Part shown: positions 17,037 to 25,979 of the stretch, piece by piece
Numbering within the stretch: the first letter of the stretch is position 1
How the letters are laid out: each line of letters starts with the position of its first letter
NCBI GenBank assembly: GCA_042091695.1
Contig: JBELHA010000005.1
Location: 1-64,000 of the forward strand
Source: Flavicella sp042091695
Lineage (GTDB): Bacteria > Bacteroidota > Bacteroidia > Flavobacteriales > Flavobacteriaceae
Length of the DNA stretch: 64,000 nt
Direction: 5' to 3'
The notes under the pieces: generated by a model
What the model saw: only the letters and a program-made list of their open reading frames with translations
Database searches by the model: none
Told to the model about the DNA's origin: nothing
Made by a program: the position numbers and the translations under genes

Positions 17037-17243
17037 ATGGATAATATGACATTTTGTCAGAAAATATATCTATTTGTAGGTATTGTAAAGGTGATAGGTT
17101 TTATGGTGTTGGTTTTTATCGTTTTGATTGGGTTTTTATTTCGTTGTTTTGAAAGTGTTGTCAATGGCGTTTACTACTTAATACTTGAAGTAACATGTCT
17201 TTTAAGGGTTCTGTTTTATGGATTAAAAAAAAGCTATATCTGA
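17037..17243 (+). CDS. Doubtful small hydrophobic ORF
   Basis: A possible 68-residue protein between miaB and topA, starting MDNMTFCQKIYLFVGIVK, with two strongly hydrophobic stretches. No clear ribosome-binding site or promoter was seen and I recognise no family. T-rich flavobacterial spacers often yield hydrophobic reading frames by chance, so this is kept only as a possibility. Confidence 0.2.
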   Translation: MDNMTFCQKIYLFVGIVKVIGFMVLVFIVLIGFLFRCFESVVNGVYYLILEVTCLLRVLFYGLKKSYI

Positions 17244-17307
17244 ATTGTACTTTCTAAATAATGTGTTAAGTTTATTTGAAAAATAGAAGATTTTTTAAAA
17301 ATTCCTC

Positions 17308-17315
17308 TATTTTTG
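17308..17315 (+). promoter_or_regulatory. -7 promoter box (TATTTTTG) of topA
   Basis: TATTTTTG followed by CAATTC, 88 bases before the topA ATG. No TTG lies at the expected 18-20 base distance. The box forms part of the left arm of the large dyad at 17309-17380. Confidence 0.5.
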
Positions 17316-17380
17316 CAATTCATATTTAATGCATTTCACTGACTAAATCAGTTTCTGAGATGCGTTTTAATTGCAAAAAT
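17309..17380. promoter_or_regulatory. Nested inverted repeats in the topA promoter/leader
   Basis: The outer arms ATTTTTGCAATT (17309-17320) and AATTGCAAAAAT (17369-17380) are a perfect 12-bp inverted repeat. Inside, ATGCATTTC (17329-17337) pairs fully, with G-U pairs, with GAGATGCGT (17357-17365). ACTGA (17338-17342) pairs with TCAGT (17348-17352) around a CTAAA loop. If transcription starts near 17321 the inner stem-loop begins the topA mRNA. It could stabilise the mRNA or regulate it. Confidence 0.55.
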
Positions 17381-17402
17381 TACCTTCGTAAAACAATATT
17401 AT

Positions 17403-19931
17403 ATGGCAAAGAATTTAGTGATAGTAGAGTCCCCTGCAAAAGCAAAAACAATAGAGAAATTTCTTGGAAAAGATTTTCAAGTAGAGTCTAGTTTTGGTCA
17501 TATTGCAGATCTACCTTCCAGTGAATTAGGGATCGATATTGAGGGAGATTTTTCCCCAAAATATATTGTGTCAGACGATAAGAAGGCAGTGGTCAAAAAA
17601 TTGAAGTCCCTTGCAAAAAAAGCACAAACAGTTTGGTTGGCTAGTGATGAGGATCGAGAGGGAGAGGCTATTGCCTGGCATTTGCAAGAGCAATTGAAAT
17701 TGAACTTAGATACCACCAAAAGAATTGTTTTCCATGAGATAACTAAGAAGGCGATTTTGAAGGCGGTAGAAAATCCACGAGAGTTGAATTATGATATGGT
17801 CAATGCACAGCAAGCACGTCGTGTTTTGGACCGTCTTGTAGGGTACGAACTATCACCTGTTTTGTGGCGTAAAGTTAAAGGAGGTTTGTCAGCTGGTAGG
17901 GTTCAATCAGTTGCGGTACGTTTGATTGTTGAGCGTGAACGCAGTATTCAAGAATTTAAAACGGTTGCCCAATACAAGGTGGTTGCTGAATTTCTGAATG
18001 AAGATGGGAAAAAATTTAAGGCGACGATTCCAAAGAGTTTTGCATCTAGAGATGCGGCGAATGAATTTTTAAATTCTGTAGCTACTGCCGATTTTCAAAT
18101 AGATGATTTGCAAAAAAAACCCGCAAAAAAGTCTCCAACACCACCTTTTACAACTTCAACTTTACAACAAGAAGCTGCAAGAAAATTAGGTTTTGCTGTT
18201 GGTAGAACCATGCAAGTAGCGCAACGTTTGTACGAAGCAGGATTGATTACATATATGAGAACGGATAGTTTGAATCTATCTGATGATGCAAGAAAAGAAG
18301 CGGCAGAAGAAATTACAAACTACTACGGAGAGGCTTATAGTCATCCAAGGGTCTTTAAGACGAAGTCAAAAGGAGCCCAAGAGGCACACGAGGCGATTCG
18401 TCCGACCGATATGAAAAGGCATACCGTTCAGGTAGAATACGACCAAGACAGATTGTATGATTTGATTTGGAAACGTACTTTGGCCTCGCAGATGAGTGAT
18501 GCTTTGTTGGAGCGCACCAATGTGAAAATAGGAAATTCGAATAACGACAAGCAATTTACCGCCAACGGTGAGATGATAAAGTTTGAAGGGTTTCTAAAAG
18601 TATATTTAGAAGGAAATGACAATGAAGATGAAGAACAAGCAGGTATGTTGCCTCGTTTGGAAAAAGGAGCTTCACTTACCTATGAATTTATCACAGCAAC
18701 ACAGCGATTTACAAAGCCACCTTACCGATTTACAGAAGCTTCTTTGGTAAAACAACTAGAGGAGTTGGGAATTGGTAGACCGTCAACCTATGCACCTACG
18801 ATATCTACAGTGCAGAGAAGAGGTTATGTAGAAAAAGGTCAAATAGAAGGTAAAGAACGCGATTATGAGCAGTTTGTGTTAAAAAATGGCACGGTAACTT
18901 TAAACGCTTTGGTAGAACGAGTAGGTTCTGACAAAGGAAAGTTAATTCCGACTGATATAGGGAATATTGTCAACGACTTTTTAGTGGCAAATTTCTCAAA
19001 CATACTTGATTTTGGTTTTACGGCAAAAGTAGAAAACGATTTTGATGGGATCTCTGAGGGGTCCCAAGATTGGATCGCTATGATTAAAGAGTTTTACAAT
19101 TCTTTTCATGTAACGGTAAAAGACGTTTCTGAAAACGCTCAGCGTGAAAGTGGAGAGCGAGTGCTTGGGAAGCATCCAGAAACAGGAAGGACTATTCTGG
19201 TCCGTCTTGGGAAGTTTGGTCCTATGGCTCAGATTGGAGATCCTGAAGATGAAGAAAAACAGTTTGCTAGCTTACAGAAGGAACAAAATCTCGGAACAAT
19301 TACTTTGGAAGAGGCTTTGGACTTGTTCCTATTACCTAAAAACTTAGGAGTATACGAAGAAGAAGAAGTTATTGTTTCAAATGGTAGATTTGGACCTTAC
19401 ATCAAGTTTAGTACAATGTATGTCTCTCTTGATAAGGGTGAAAATCCAATGGAAGTTGATTTGAATAGAGCTATAGAATTAATTGTTGCCAAGCAAAAAG
19501 CAGATGCTCCTATTGCAGAATACGATAGTTTTCCTGTACAAAAAGGTGTTGGTAGATTTGGTCCATTTATCAAGTGGAATGGAATGTTTATCAATGTCAA
19601 TAAAAAATACGATTATGACAATCTAACTTTTGAAGATATCACTCAGTTGATTGAAGATAAAAAACAAAAAGAAATTGACAAAGTAATCCACAACTGGGAA
19701 GACGAAGGAATCCGTCTCGAAAAGGCACGTTGGGGTAGGTTTAATATTTTAAAAGGAAAGCTTAAGATTGAACTTCCTAAAACAACGGATGCCAAAAACA
19801 TGACGTTAGAGGAGGTGCAAGCTATAATAGAAGCGAAAACACCTAAGAAAAAACCGAGAAAAACAACAAAGAAAAAGACTGTAGCTAAAAAGAGTACAGC
19901 TGCTAAAAATAAAAAAGTAACAAAGAAATAA
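17403..19931 (+). CDS. topA: DNA topoisomerase I
   Basis: An 842-residue type IA topoisomerase that relaxes negative supercoils. The TOPRIM domain is at the N-terminus (KNLVIVESPAKAKTIEKFLG, then the DEDREGEAIAWHL acidic motif near 80). The catalytic tyrosine is Tyr284 in GLITYMRTDS. The C-terminal third has no CxxC zinc fingers. Instead it holds repeats of the FGPxIKF type (GRFGPYIKF, GRFGPFIKW, GRFNILKGK), followed by a Lys/Thr-rich DNA-binding tail (about 815-842). This is the usual zinc-less form in Bacteroidetes. It is preceded by a structured leader. Confidence 0.97.
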   Translation: MAKNLVIVESPAKAKTIEKFLGKDFQVESSFGHIADLPSSELGIDIEGDFSPKYIVSDDKKAVVKKLKSLAKKAQTVWLASDEDREGEAIAWHLQEQLKLNLDTTKRIVFHEITKKAILKAVENPRELNYDMVNAQQARRVLDRLVGYELSPVLWRKVKGGLSAGRVQSVAVRLIVERERSIQEFKTVAQYKVVAEFLNEDGKKFKATIPKSFASRDAANEFLNSVATADFQIDDLQKKPAKKSPTPPFTTSTLQQEAARKLGFAVGRTMQVAQRLYEAGLITYMRTDSLNLSDDARKEAAEEITNYYGEAYSHPRVFKTKSKGAQEAHEAIRPTDMKRHTVQVEYDQDRLYDLIWKRTLASQMSDALLERTNVKIGNSNNDKQFTANGEMIKFEGFLKVYLEGNDNEDEEQAGMLPRLEKGASLTYEFITATQRFTKPPYRFTEASLVKQLEELGIGRPSTYAPTISTVQRRGYVEKGQIEGKERDYEQFVLKNGTVTLNALVERVGSDKGKLIPTDIGNIVNDFLVANFSNILDFGFTAKVENDFDGISEGSQDWIAMIKEFYNSFHVTVKDVSENAQRESGERVLGKHPETGRTILVRLGKFGPMAQIGDPEDEEKQFASLQKEQNLGTITLEEALDLFLLPKNLGVYEEEEVIVSNGRFGPYIKFSTMYVSLDKGENPMEVDLNRAIELIVAKQKADAPIAEYDSFPVQKGVGRFGPFIKWNGMFINVNKKYDYDNLTFEDITQLIEDKKQKEIDKVIHNWEDEGIRLEKARWGRFNILKGKLKIELPKTTDAKNMTLEEVQAIIEAKTPKKKPRKTTKKKTVAKKSTAAKNKKVTKK

Positions 19932-19990
19932 AATGTTTGTTTTTTTTTCTATATTAGATAAATAATAGTTCTGTTACTACATATACCCCA

Positions 19991-21160
19991 ATGAGTCTAG
20001 AATTTTTAATTCCCTTAGAAAATACTTTCATAGAAGACATTAGTGTCTTTCCTGAAAACACGCTTGCACACCTAATCGAGATGCACACGGAGCAGGTTGG
20101 GCTGCCTAATTTAAAAAATGTTAAAATTGCTATTTTTGCAGTACTTGAAGGTAGAGCGGCTATAGCAAATGAAGGTACTGGTAGTTTGGATGGAGTTTCT
20201 GCAATACGATCTTATTTGTATCGTATGTTTCCAGGGAATTGGTCTCAGCAGATTGTTGACTTAGGGAACATACCTTCAGGAGCCACTGTTTCTGACACCT
20301 ATTTTGCGGTAAAGGAAGTTATTGCTTCACTCGTTAAAAAAGAAATTATTCCTGTTATAATTGGTGGCGGTCAAGATTTGACTTATGCCAACTACAGAGC
20401 ATATGATAGCTTAGAGCAGCTTGTAAATGTAGTTGCAGTAGATGCTAAATTTGATCTTGGAACTATAGATACACCGCTGCATTCAAATTCTTATCTAAGT
20501 AAAATTGTAATGGAGTCCCCTTGCAATTTATTTAATTTTAGTAATATCGGTTACCAAACCTATTTCAACGCTCAAGAAGAAATAGATTTGTTAGAAAATT
20601 TGCATTTTGATGCATTGAGACTTGGTGTTTCAAAGGATTTAAAAATCCTTGAGCCCATCATGAGGGATGCTGATATAGTGAGTGTTGATATTGGTGCGCT
20701 TCGTTTTAGTGAAGCCCCAGCAAATAAAAACACAAGTCCAAATGGTTTTTATGGAGAAGAAATTTGTACTATTTCTAGGTATGCAGGTATCAGTGATAAG
20801 GTTACTTCTTTTGGTATATATGAATACAATAATCTTCTAGATAACACAGGTCAAACAGCACATCTGCTTGCTCAAACTTTATGGTACTTTATAGAAGGAG
20901 TCAATGCTAGGTCAAATGATTATCCATTCTGTAGCAAATCGAGTTACCTAAAATACATGGTCCCAGTTGAAGATGAAACATTGATTTTTTATAAGAGTCC
21001 AAAAAGTGGAAGATGGTGGATGGAAATCCATTCTTTGGAAGATAATAAATACAAAAGAAATGCGTTAATACCATGTACATATCAAGATTATTTAGATGCT
21101 GCAGATCAAAATATACCTGAAAGATGGTATAAGGGTATAAGAAAGTTAAATGGATTATAA
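19991..21160 (+). CDS. Arginase/formimidoylglutamase-fold protein, metal ligands largely lost
   Basis: A 389-residue member of the ureohydrolase fold by overall pattern, but the three metal-binding motifs are degenerate. The GGDHS position reads GGGQDL (125-130). The DAHxD position reads DAKFD (151-155), so its His is Lys. The SxDxDxxDP position reads SVDIGALRFSEAP (231-243), so its second Asp is Gly. With two ligand His and one Asp replaced, an active Mn2+ hydrolase is unlikely. It lies between topA and gldK on the same strand, 119 bases before gldK. A regulatory, binding or structural role is therefore more likely than formimidoylglutamate hydrolysis. Confidence 0.85.
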   Translation: MSLEFLIPLENTFIEDISVFPENTLAHLIEMHTEQVGLPNLKNVKIAIFAVLEGRAAIANEGTGSLDGVSAIRSYLYRMFPGNWSQQIVDLGNIPSGATVSDTYFAVKEVIASLVKKEIIPVIIGGGQDLTYANYRAYDSLEQLVNVVAVDAKFDLGTIDTPLHSNSYLSKIVMESPCNLFNFSNIGYQTYFNAQEEIDLLENLHFDALRLGVSKDLKILEPIMRDADIVSVDIGALRFSEAPANKNTSPNGFYGEEICTISRYAGISDKVTSFGIYEYNNLLDNTGQTAHLLAQTLWYFIEGVNARSNDYPFCSKSSYLKYMVPVEDETLIFYKSPKSGRWWMEIHSLEDNKYKRNALIPCTYQDYLDAADQNIPERWYKGIRKLNGL

Positions 21161-21220
21161 TATAGTGTATTGAGATAGATAGATACTGTGTTTTTTAGTT
21201 TCAAATCATAAAAAAAAACA

Positions 21221-21251
21221 TTGTTTTTAAAAAAAAAAATTGATAGGTTTA
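21221..21251 (+). promoter_or_regulatory. Possible promoter of gldKLMN
   Basis: TTG (21221-21223), 20-base A-rich spacer, TAGGTTTA (21244-21251), one mismatch from TAnnTTTG, 28 bases before the gldK ATG. Together with the terminator after gldN it delimits one transcription unit. Confidence 0.45.
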
Positions 21252-21279
21252 CAAAAATTAAGATAGCTGAGTTTAGAAT

Positions 21280-22650
21280 ATGAGAAAAATAGCAATTTAT
21301 ATAGTTTTAACACTGGTGATTTACAGTTGTGGTTCTAATGACAGAGGAGAGCTAGTAGGTAGTAAATCAGGTAGCAGGTGGTTTATTGAAAATCCTTATG
21401 GGACTGTTTTGATTCCTGGAGGGTCTTTTACTTTTGGTTCTGCGGATGAGGATCCTTTTGGAGGGATTAGTACAAGCCCAAGAACCATTACTTTGAAGAA
21501 ATTCTACATGGACGAAACGGAGATTACGAATAGTGAATATGCTCTATTTGTGGATTGGGTTCGTGATTCAATCATAAGAACTGAGTTAGCAAACTTTGCA
21601 GAAGAGATGTCTTACATGCTTGATGAAGGAGAAGAGCAAACAGATGGTATTTTCAAATACAATTATGCAGATGTAGATACTGCTAGTGCTACTGTGTATG
21701 AAAAATACATGTATGATAATTATGGAGGGATATCAAATATGAACAACTCAGAAAGAGAAGGGAATTTAGATTGGTCAGAACCTCTTGTTTGGGACAAAAA
21801 CGAATATCCAGATGTTTCTTATGCTGAGGTAATGGATAGTATGTATTTGCCTCTAGACGGAACCTTTGAAGGACATAGGATTTTAGATGTTACTAAATTT
21901 AATTATTCTCATTCATGGTATGACAAAGACAAGTCTTCAAAAAGTGTAAATGCAAAAAGAACTGACTTTATTGTAAATGAGAGTGTTCTTGTATATCCTG
22001 ATACGACAGTTTGGGCAAAAGATTTTAGTTATTCATACAACGACCCTATTCACGACGAATATTTTTGGCACAAGGCCTATTCAGAATATCCTGTTGTGGG
22101 AGTGAACTGGTACCAAGCGAGAGCTTTCTGTCACTGGAGAACAAAAATGAAAAATGACTATTTAAGTTCACGTAAAAACCCTGTACGTGTACCGGTGTTT
22201 AGGTTGCCAACAGAAGCAGAATGGGAATTTGCTGCACGAGGAGGCTTGGACTATGGTACTTTCCCTTGGGGAGGTCCATATACTACGAGTGATAGAGGGT
22301 GTTTCTTAGCAAACTTTAAGCCTGTACGAGGTAATTATGCTGTTGATGGTGCGTTATACACCGTAGAAGCTTATGCTTACAATCCCAATGGATATGGATT
22401 GTACAACATGTCAGGAAATGTTTCCGAATGGACGAATACGGCATTTAATGCGGCTTCTTACAGAGCAGGATCAAGTATCAATACAAATATTGATGATTTA
22501 GAAAATAAAAGAAAAGTAATACGAGGCGGTTCTTGGAAAGATATCGCTCACTTCCTAAAGGTAAGTACCAGAGATTATGAATACGCAGACTCTTTAAAAA
22601 GTTATATTGGATTTAGAACGGTTCAAGATTACTTAGGAGAGAATAATTAA
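21280..22650 (+). CDS. gldK: Gliding motility / T9SS lipoprotein GldK
   Basis: A 456-residue lipoprotein (signal peptide with lipobox VIYSC, Cys17). The mature part is a formylglycine-generating-enzyme/SUMF1-like domain: GTVLIPGGSFTFGS near residue 45, MDETEITNSEYALFVDW, GVNWYQARAFCHWR, RLPTEAEWEFAARGG, YGLYNMSGNVSEWT and VIRGGSWKD. GldK/PorK forms, with GldN/PorN, the periplasmic ring attached to the outer membrane in the type IX secretion system. The FGE domain here is thought to be structural. It is the first gene of gldKLMN. Confidence 0.95.
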   Translation: MRKIAIYIVLTLVIYSCGSNDRGELVGSKSGSRWFIENPYGTVLIPGGSFTFGSADEDPFGGISTSPRTITLKKFYMDETEITNSEYALFVDWVRDSIIRTELANFAEEMSYMLDEGEEQTDGIFKYNYADVDTASATVYEKYMYDNYGGISNMNNSEREGNLDWSEPLVWDKNEYPDVSYAEVMDSMYLPLDGTFEGHRILDVTKFNYSHSWYDKDKSSKSVNAKRTDFIVNESVLVYPDTTVWAKDFSYSYNDPIHDEYFWHKAYSEYPVVGVNWYQARAFCHWRTKMKNDYLSSRKNPVRVPVFRLPTEAEWEFAARGGLDYGTFPWGGPYTTSDRGCFLANFKPVRGNYAVDGALYTVEAYAYNPNGYGLYNMSGNVSEWTNTAFNAASYRAGSSINTNIDDLENKRKVIRGGSWKDIAHFLKVSTRDYEYADSLKSYIGFRTVQDYLGENN

Positions 22651-22686
22651 ATATAAATTTACAACCCCTAAAAAAAAAACAAAATT

Positions 22687-23331
22687 ATGGCACAGTCATT
22701 GAGAAAAAAGAAAATTTTAAACATGGTTTACGGACTTGGAGCAGCAATTGTACTTGTAGGTGCACTGTTTAAAATTCTTCACTTGAGTATTGGTCCTATT
22801 ACAGGAGCAGTAATGTTGACAATTGGTTTATTGACAGAGGCATTTATCTTTGCATATTCTGCTTTTTTCGAACCTATTGAAGAAGATTTAATTTGGACTA
22901 ATGTATATCCTGAATTGACTGGAGGTACTCCAAAAGAGCGCGCTTCAAATTCAGATGTTGATATGGAAGGAATGATGACAAAGCGTTTGGATGAAATGCT
23001 TAAAGAGTCTAATCTAGATGCTGAATTGATCGGAAGTTTGTCTTCTAGTATTGAAAACTTTAAAGGAGCCTCAGAAAACATGAAAGTTTCTTCTGATACG
23101 GTTGCCGCAACCACTAAATACAATGAACAAATGGCTACTGCTTCCGCAAATATGGAGTCTTTGAATTCACTGTACCAAGTACAATCAGAAAATACACAAC
23201 GTCAAGCGGAATTGAACGATACATTGCTTAAAAATTCTGAAAAATTAGAAGCACAAATGGAATCTTTGGCTTCCAACTTGTCTTCTTTGAATTCAGTTTA
23301 TGGAGGTATGTTATCTGCAATGAATAAGTAA
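22687..23331 (+). CDS. gldL: Gliding motility / T9SS motor protein GldL
   Basis: A 214-residue inner-membrane protein. Two transmembrane helices (about 13-32 and 38-60) carry the family motif GAxFKILHLSIGPITG. The helix 2 glutamate (TEAFIFAYSAF, Glu51) is in the position of the conserved proton-path residue of GldL. The rest is cytoplasmic and rich in Ser, Asn and Leu with coiled-coil character. GldL and GldM form the proton-driven rotary motor of gliding and type IX secretion. The gene follows gldK by 36 bases. Confidence 0.95.
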   Translation: MAQSLRKKKILNMVYGLGAAIVLVGALFKILHLSIGPITGAVMLTIGLLTEAFIFAYSAFFEPIEEDLIWTNVYPELTGGTPKERASNSDVDMEGMMTKRLDEMLKESNLDAELIGSLSSSIENFKGASENMKVSSDTVAATTKYNEQMATASANMESLNSLYQVQSENTQRQAELNDTLLKNSEKLEAQMESLASNLSSLNSVYGGMLSAMNK

Positions 23332-23367
23332 TTAGTACTAACCCCAAATATTAAAAACTAATTAATT

Positions 23368-24927
23368 ATGGCAGGAGGAAAACAATCGGCTAGGCAAAAG
23401 ATGATTAGCCTTATGTATCTTGTATTTATTGCAATGTTAGCATTGAATATGAGTAAACAGGTATTATCATCTTTTGGATACTTAAATGCAAAATTAGAGG
23501 ACTCTAACAGCTCTGCAACAGGAGAGTTAAAGAACACGTTGGCCAATCTAAACAAGAAAGCTTCTGAACAAGAGGCTAAATACGGAGAATTGAATAATAA
23601 AGCCATTCAAATTCACGCGAAATCAGATGATTTTTACTATTTCGTTCAAATGGTAAAAGACTCTTTACTTTCAACTATTGACCCAGAACTTCGTGAAGAT
23701 TACCAGTCTTTAGATACGGAAACAGCTGGAGATGAGTTTTTCTTTGCAGGTGACACCAAAAACACTGAAAATGGAGACAAGTTTCTATCGTTGATCAACG
23801 GATATAGAGATGACTTGATTCAGATTTTAGGTGAGAACATCAAACCAGCAGTTAAAAATAACTTGATAAAGCGTTTTGATACTTCACCTCAAAAGACTGC
23901 AGATGGAGGAGAACAACCGTGGATTCGTAATCGTTACGCAGGATTTCCATTGGTTGCTACTTTGACAAACTTGTCTGTGATCCAGTCGGATATTAGAAAC
24001 ACTGAAAAAGAAATCTACAGTTCTTTGTTAGGAAAACAACTAGAGGCAGATGCTGGTATTAGTGCTAATACCTATTCAGCGATTGTAATACCTAGCAAAC
24101 CTGCTTATTTTTCAGGTGAGCAATTTGAAGGTAAAATTGTCCTTGGTCGTTATGACGCAAGTCTTCTTCCAGACAAAGTTATGGTGAATGGAAGAGAAGA
24201 AAAAGGACGTGAGAATGGTGCAGCAGTTGTAAAATTTAGAACTGGTAATTTAGGAGAAAATGCGATCAAAGGTAATTTTATCTTTAAGCAAGATGGAAAG
24301 AACATCGAAATTCCAATCAACTCTTCTTACATGGTAATACCAAAACCCAATGCGGCTGTAGTATCTGCAGACAAAATGAATGTGGTTTATAGAGGTGTTG
24401 AAAATCCTATCACGATTTCTATTCCAGGTGTTACAGACAACAACGTAACTGCATCTGCAGTAGGTCTTAAAAAAGGAAAAGGTATTGGGAAATACATTCT
24501 TTCTCCTGGAAAAGGAAAAACATGTGTTATCAATGTTACTGGAAAAACAAGTTCAGGTGAGATTATCAAATCTCCACCAGTTACTTTTAGAATCAAAGAC
24601 ATTCCACCACCAGCTGCAACAATACGTGGTCAGTATGGTTCTGTTGGTATGCCTAAATCTAGTTTACTCAAATCATCGATCGCAGCAAGTTTGATTGATT
24701 TTGACTTTGATCTAAAGTTGAAAGTAGCTTCTTTCAAATTAAAAGTTCCAGGTCAATCTACTGTATTAGTAAAGGGTACTAGATTTGACGCCAAAGCTAA
24801 AAGAGCACTTAACAAAGCAAAAAGAGGTGACCAAGTGAGTATTTTTGATGTGAAAGCATCTATTATAGGAAACTCATCTTATAGGTTAAAAGGAGTATTA
24901 CCATTAAGTGTTGTAATATCCAACTAA
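23368..24927 (+). CDS. gldM: Gliding motility / T9SS motor protein GldM
   Basis: A 519-residue protein. The N-terminus MAGGKQSARQKMISLMYLVF is diagnostic. One transmembrane helix (about 12-27) contains the conserved Arg just before it. A long periplasmic part consists of helical and Ig-like domains, ending with FKLKVPGQSTVLVKGTRF. GldM spans the periplasm from the GldL motor to the GldK/GldN ring and transmits torque. Length is normal for the family. It follows gldL by 36 bases. Confidence 0.96.
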   Translation: MAGGKQSARQKMISLMYLVFIAMLALNMSKQVLSSFGYLNAKLEDSNSSATGELKNTLANLNKKASEQEAKYGELNNKAIQIHAKSDDFYYFVQMVKDSLLSTIDPELREDYQSLDTETAGDEFFFAGDTKNTENGDKFLSLINGYRDDLIQILGENIKPAVKNNLIKRFDTSPQKTADGGEQPWIRNRYAGFPLVATLTNLSVIQSDIRNTEKEIYSSLLGKQLEADAGISANTYSAIVIPSKPAYFSGEQFEGKIVLGRYDASLLPDKVMVNGREEKGRENGAAVVKFRTGNLGENAIKGNFIFKQDGKNIEIPINSSYMVIPKPNAAVVSADKMNVVYRGVENPITISIPGVTDNNVTASAVGLKKGKGIGKYILSPGKGKTCVINVTGKTSSGEIIKSPPVTFRIKDIPPPAATIRGQYGSVGMPKSSLLKSSIAASLIDFDFDLKLKVASFKLKVPGQSTVLVKGTRFDAKAKRALNKAKRGDQVSIFDVKASIIGNSSYRLKGVLPLSVVISN

Positions 24928-24997
24928 TTTTAGCGTTTGTTTCCAGCTATTATTAAATATGTAAAAGCTTGAGAAAGCCTATTAAAAGATTATTGTG

Positions 24998-25903
24998 ATG
25001 AAATTAAAAAGTTATTTATTATTTGTATTTGTGTTATTATTGAACCTTTCAATTAATGCACAGGCCAAATTTAATTTACTGAATGCGAAAAAGCCCTCAG
25101 AAATAGGAGTTGTTCCTGAAGCGAGAAAAATTGCTTCTAAGGACAAACCCTTGTCTTATGGTTATGTTGATGATAGAGATGTGCTTTGGTCTAAAATCGT
25201 TTGGGAGCATATCGATTTGAACGAGCGTATCAATATGCCTTTGTACTATCCTATAGACTCTACTTTTGTAGCTAGTAATAGAAAATCTCTTTTTTATTCT
25301 TTATTAAAAGGTATTAAAACTGGTAAAATTAAAGAGGTGTATGATGATTCTTTTTTCAAATCTAAATTAAGTATGAAGGATATTGAACAAAAGTTGGTTC
25401 GTGTCGATACTTCTGACTATGGATTCGAAAGATTGAATGAAGGTGATACTAATATATCTGATTACATAGACAAGGTGAGTATCAAATCAATGGACATAGA
25501 TGCTTATAGTATCAAAGGTATCTGGTATTTTGATAAAAAGCACGGGGAATTAAAGTACCGTTTGTTAGCAATAGCACCAATGGCACCCGATGTTCAAACT
25601 ATTGGAAGAGAAGGTATGGAGCAAGATGAGAGTATTCCTTTATTTTGGGTGTTCTATCCAAGCGCAAGAGAAGTACTTCACAATGCACATGCGTTCAATG
25701 AAAATAACAGTAAGTCACCTATATCCTTCGATGATATTTTAAATGCAAGAAGGTTTAATTCTATCATTAGTAGAGAAGAAAATTTATATGGTAACCGTGC
25801 GGTTTCAGATTATATTCAAGGAAACGCTTTGTTCCAAATAATGGAGTCTCAACGCATACGTGAAAGTATTCGTAACAAGGAATTGGACATGTGGAATTAT
25901 TAA
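24998..25903 (+). CDS. gldN: Gliding motility / T9SS protein GldN
   Basis: About 301 residues with a cleavable signal peptide (MKLKSYLLFVFVLLLNLSI then NAQA). The mature protein shows RDVLWSKIVWEHIDLNERIN and PLYYPID early and ESQRIRESIRNKELDMW at the end, all typical of GldN/PorN. GldN complexes with GldK under the outer membrane. The ATG at 24998 is preferred over the in-frame GTG immediately before it. No second copy (gldO) follows. A strong terminator 22 bases downstream ends the unit. Confidence 0.94.
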   Translation: MKLKSYLLFVFVLLLNLSINAQAKFNLLNAKKPSEIGVVPEARKIASKDKPLSYGYVDDRDVLWSKIVWEHIDLNERINMPLYYPIDSTFVASNRKSLFYSLLKGIKTGKIKEVYDDSFFKSKLSMKDIEQKLVRVDTSDYGFERLNEGDTNISDYIDKVSIKSMDIDAYSIKGIWYFDKKHGELKYRLLAIAPMAPDVQTIGREGMEQDESIPLFWVFYPSAREVLHNAHAFNENNSKSPISFDDILNARRFNSIISREENLYGNRAVSDYIQGNALFQIMESQRIRESIRNKELDMWNY

Positions 25904-25924
25904 TTTCATAGTTTTAAAAACAAC

Positions 25925-25962
25925 AAAAAACTCTTGTGCATATTTGTGTACAAGAGTTTTTT
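25925..25962 (+). terminator. Terminator of gldKLMN
   Basis: AAAAAACTCTTGT / ACAAGAGTTTTTT with a 12-base loop, 22 bases after the gldN stop. Confidence 0.88.
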
Positions 25963-25979
25963 AATTTAAAAGTAGTAGG

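Noticed and set aside
17309..17380. topA dyad as a phase-variable invertible promoter
   Set aside because: The segment is much shorter than known Bacteroidetes invertible promoters, no recombinase gene is nearby, and the arms form part of the promoter; a leader/cruciform structure is simpler.
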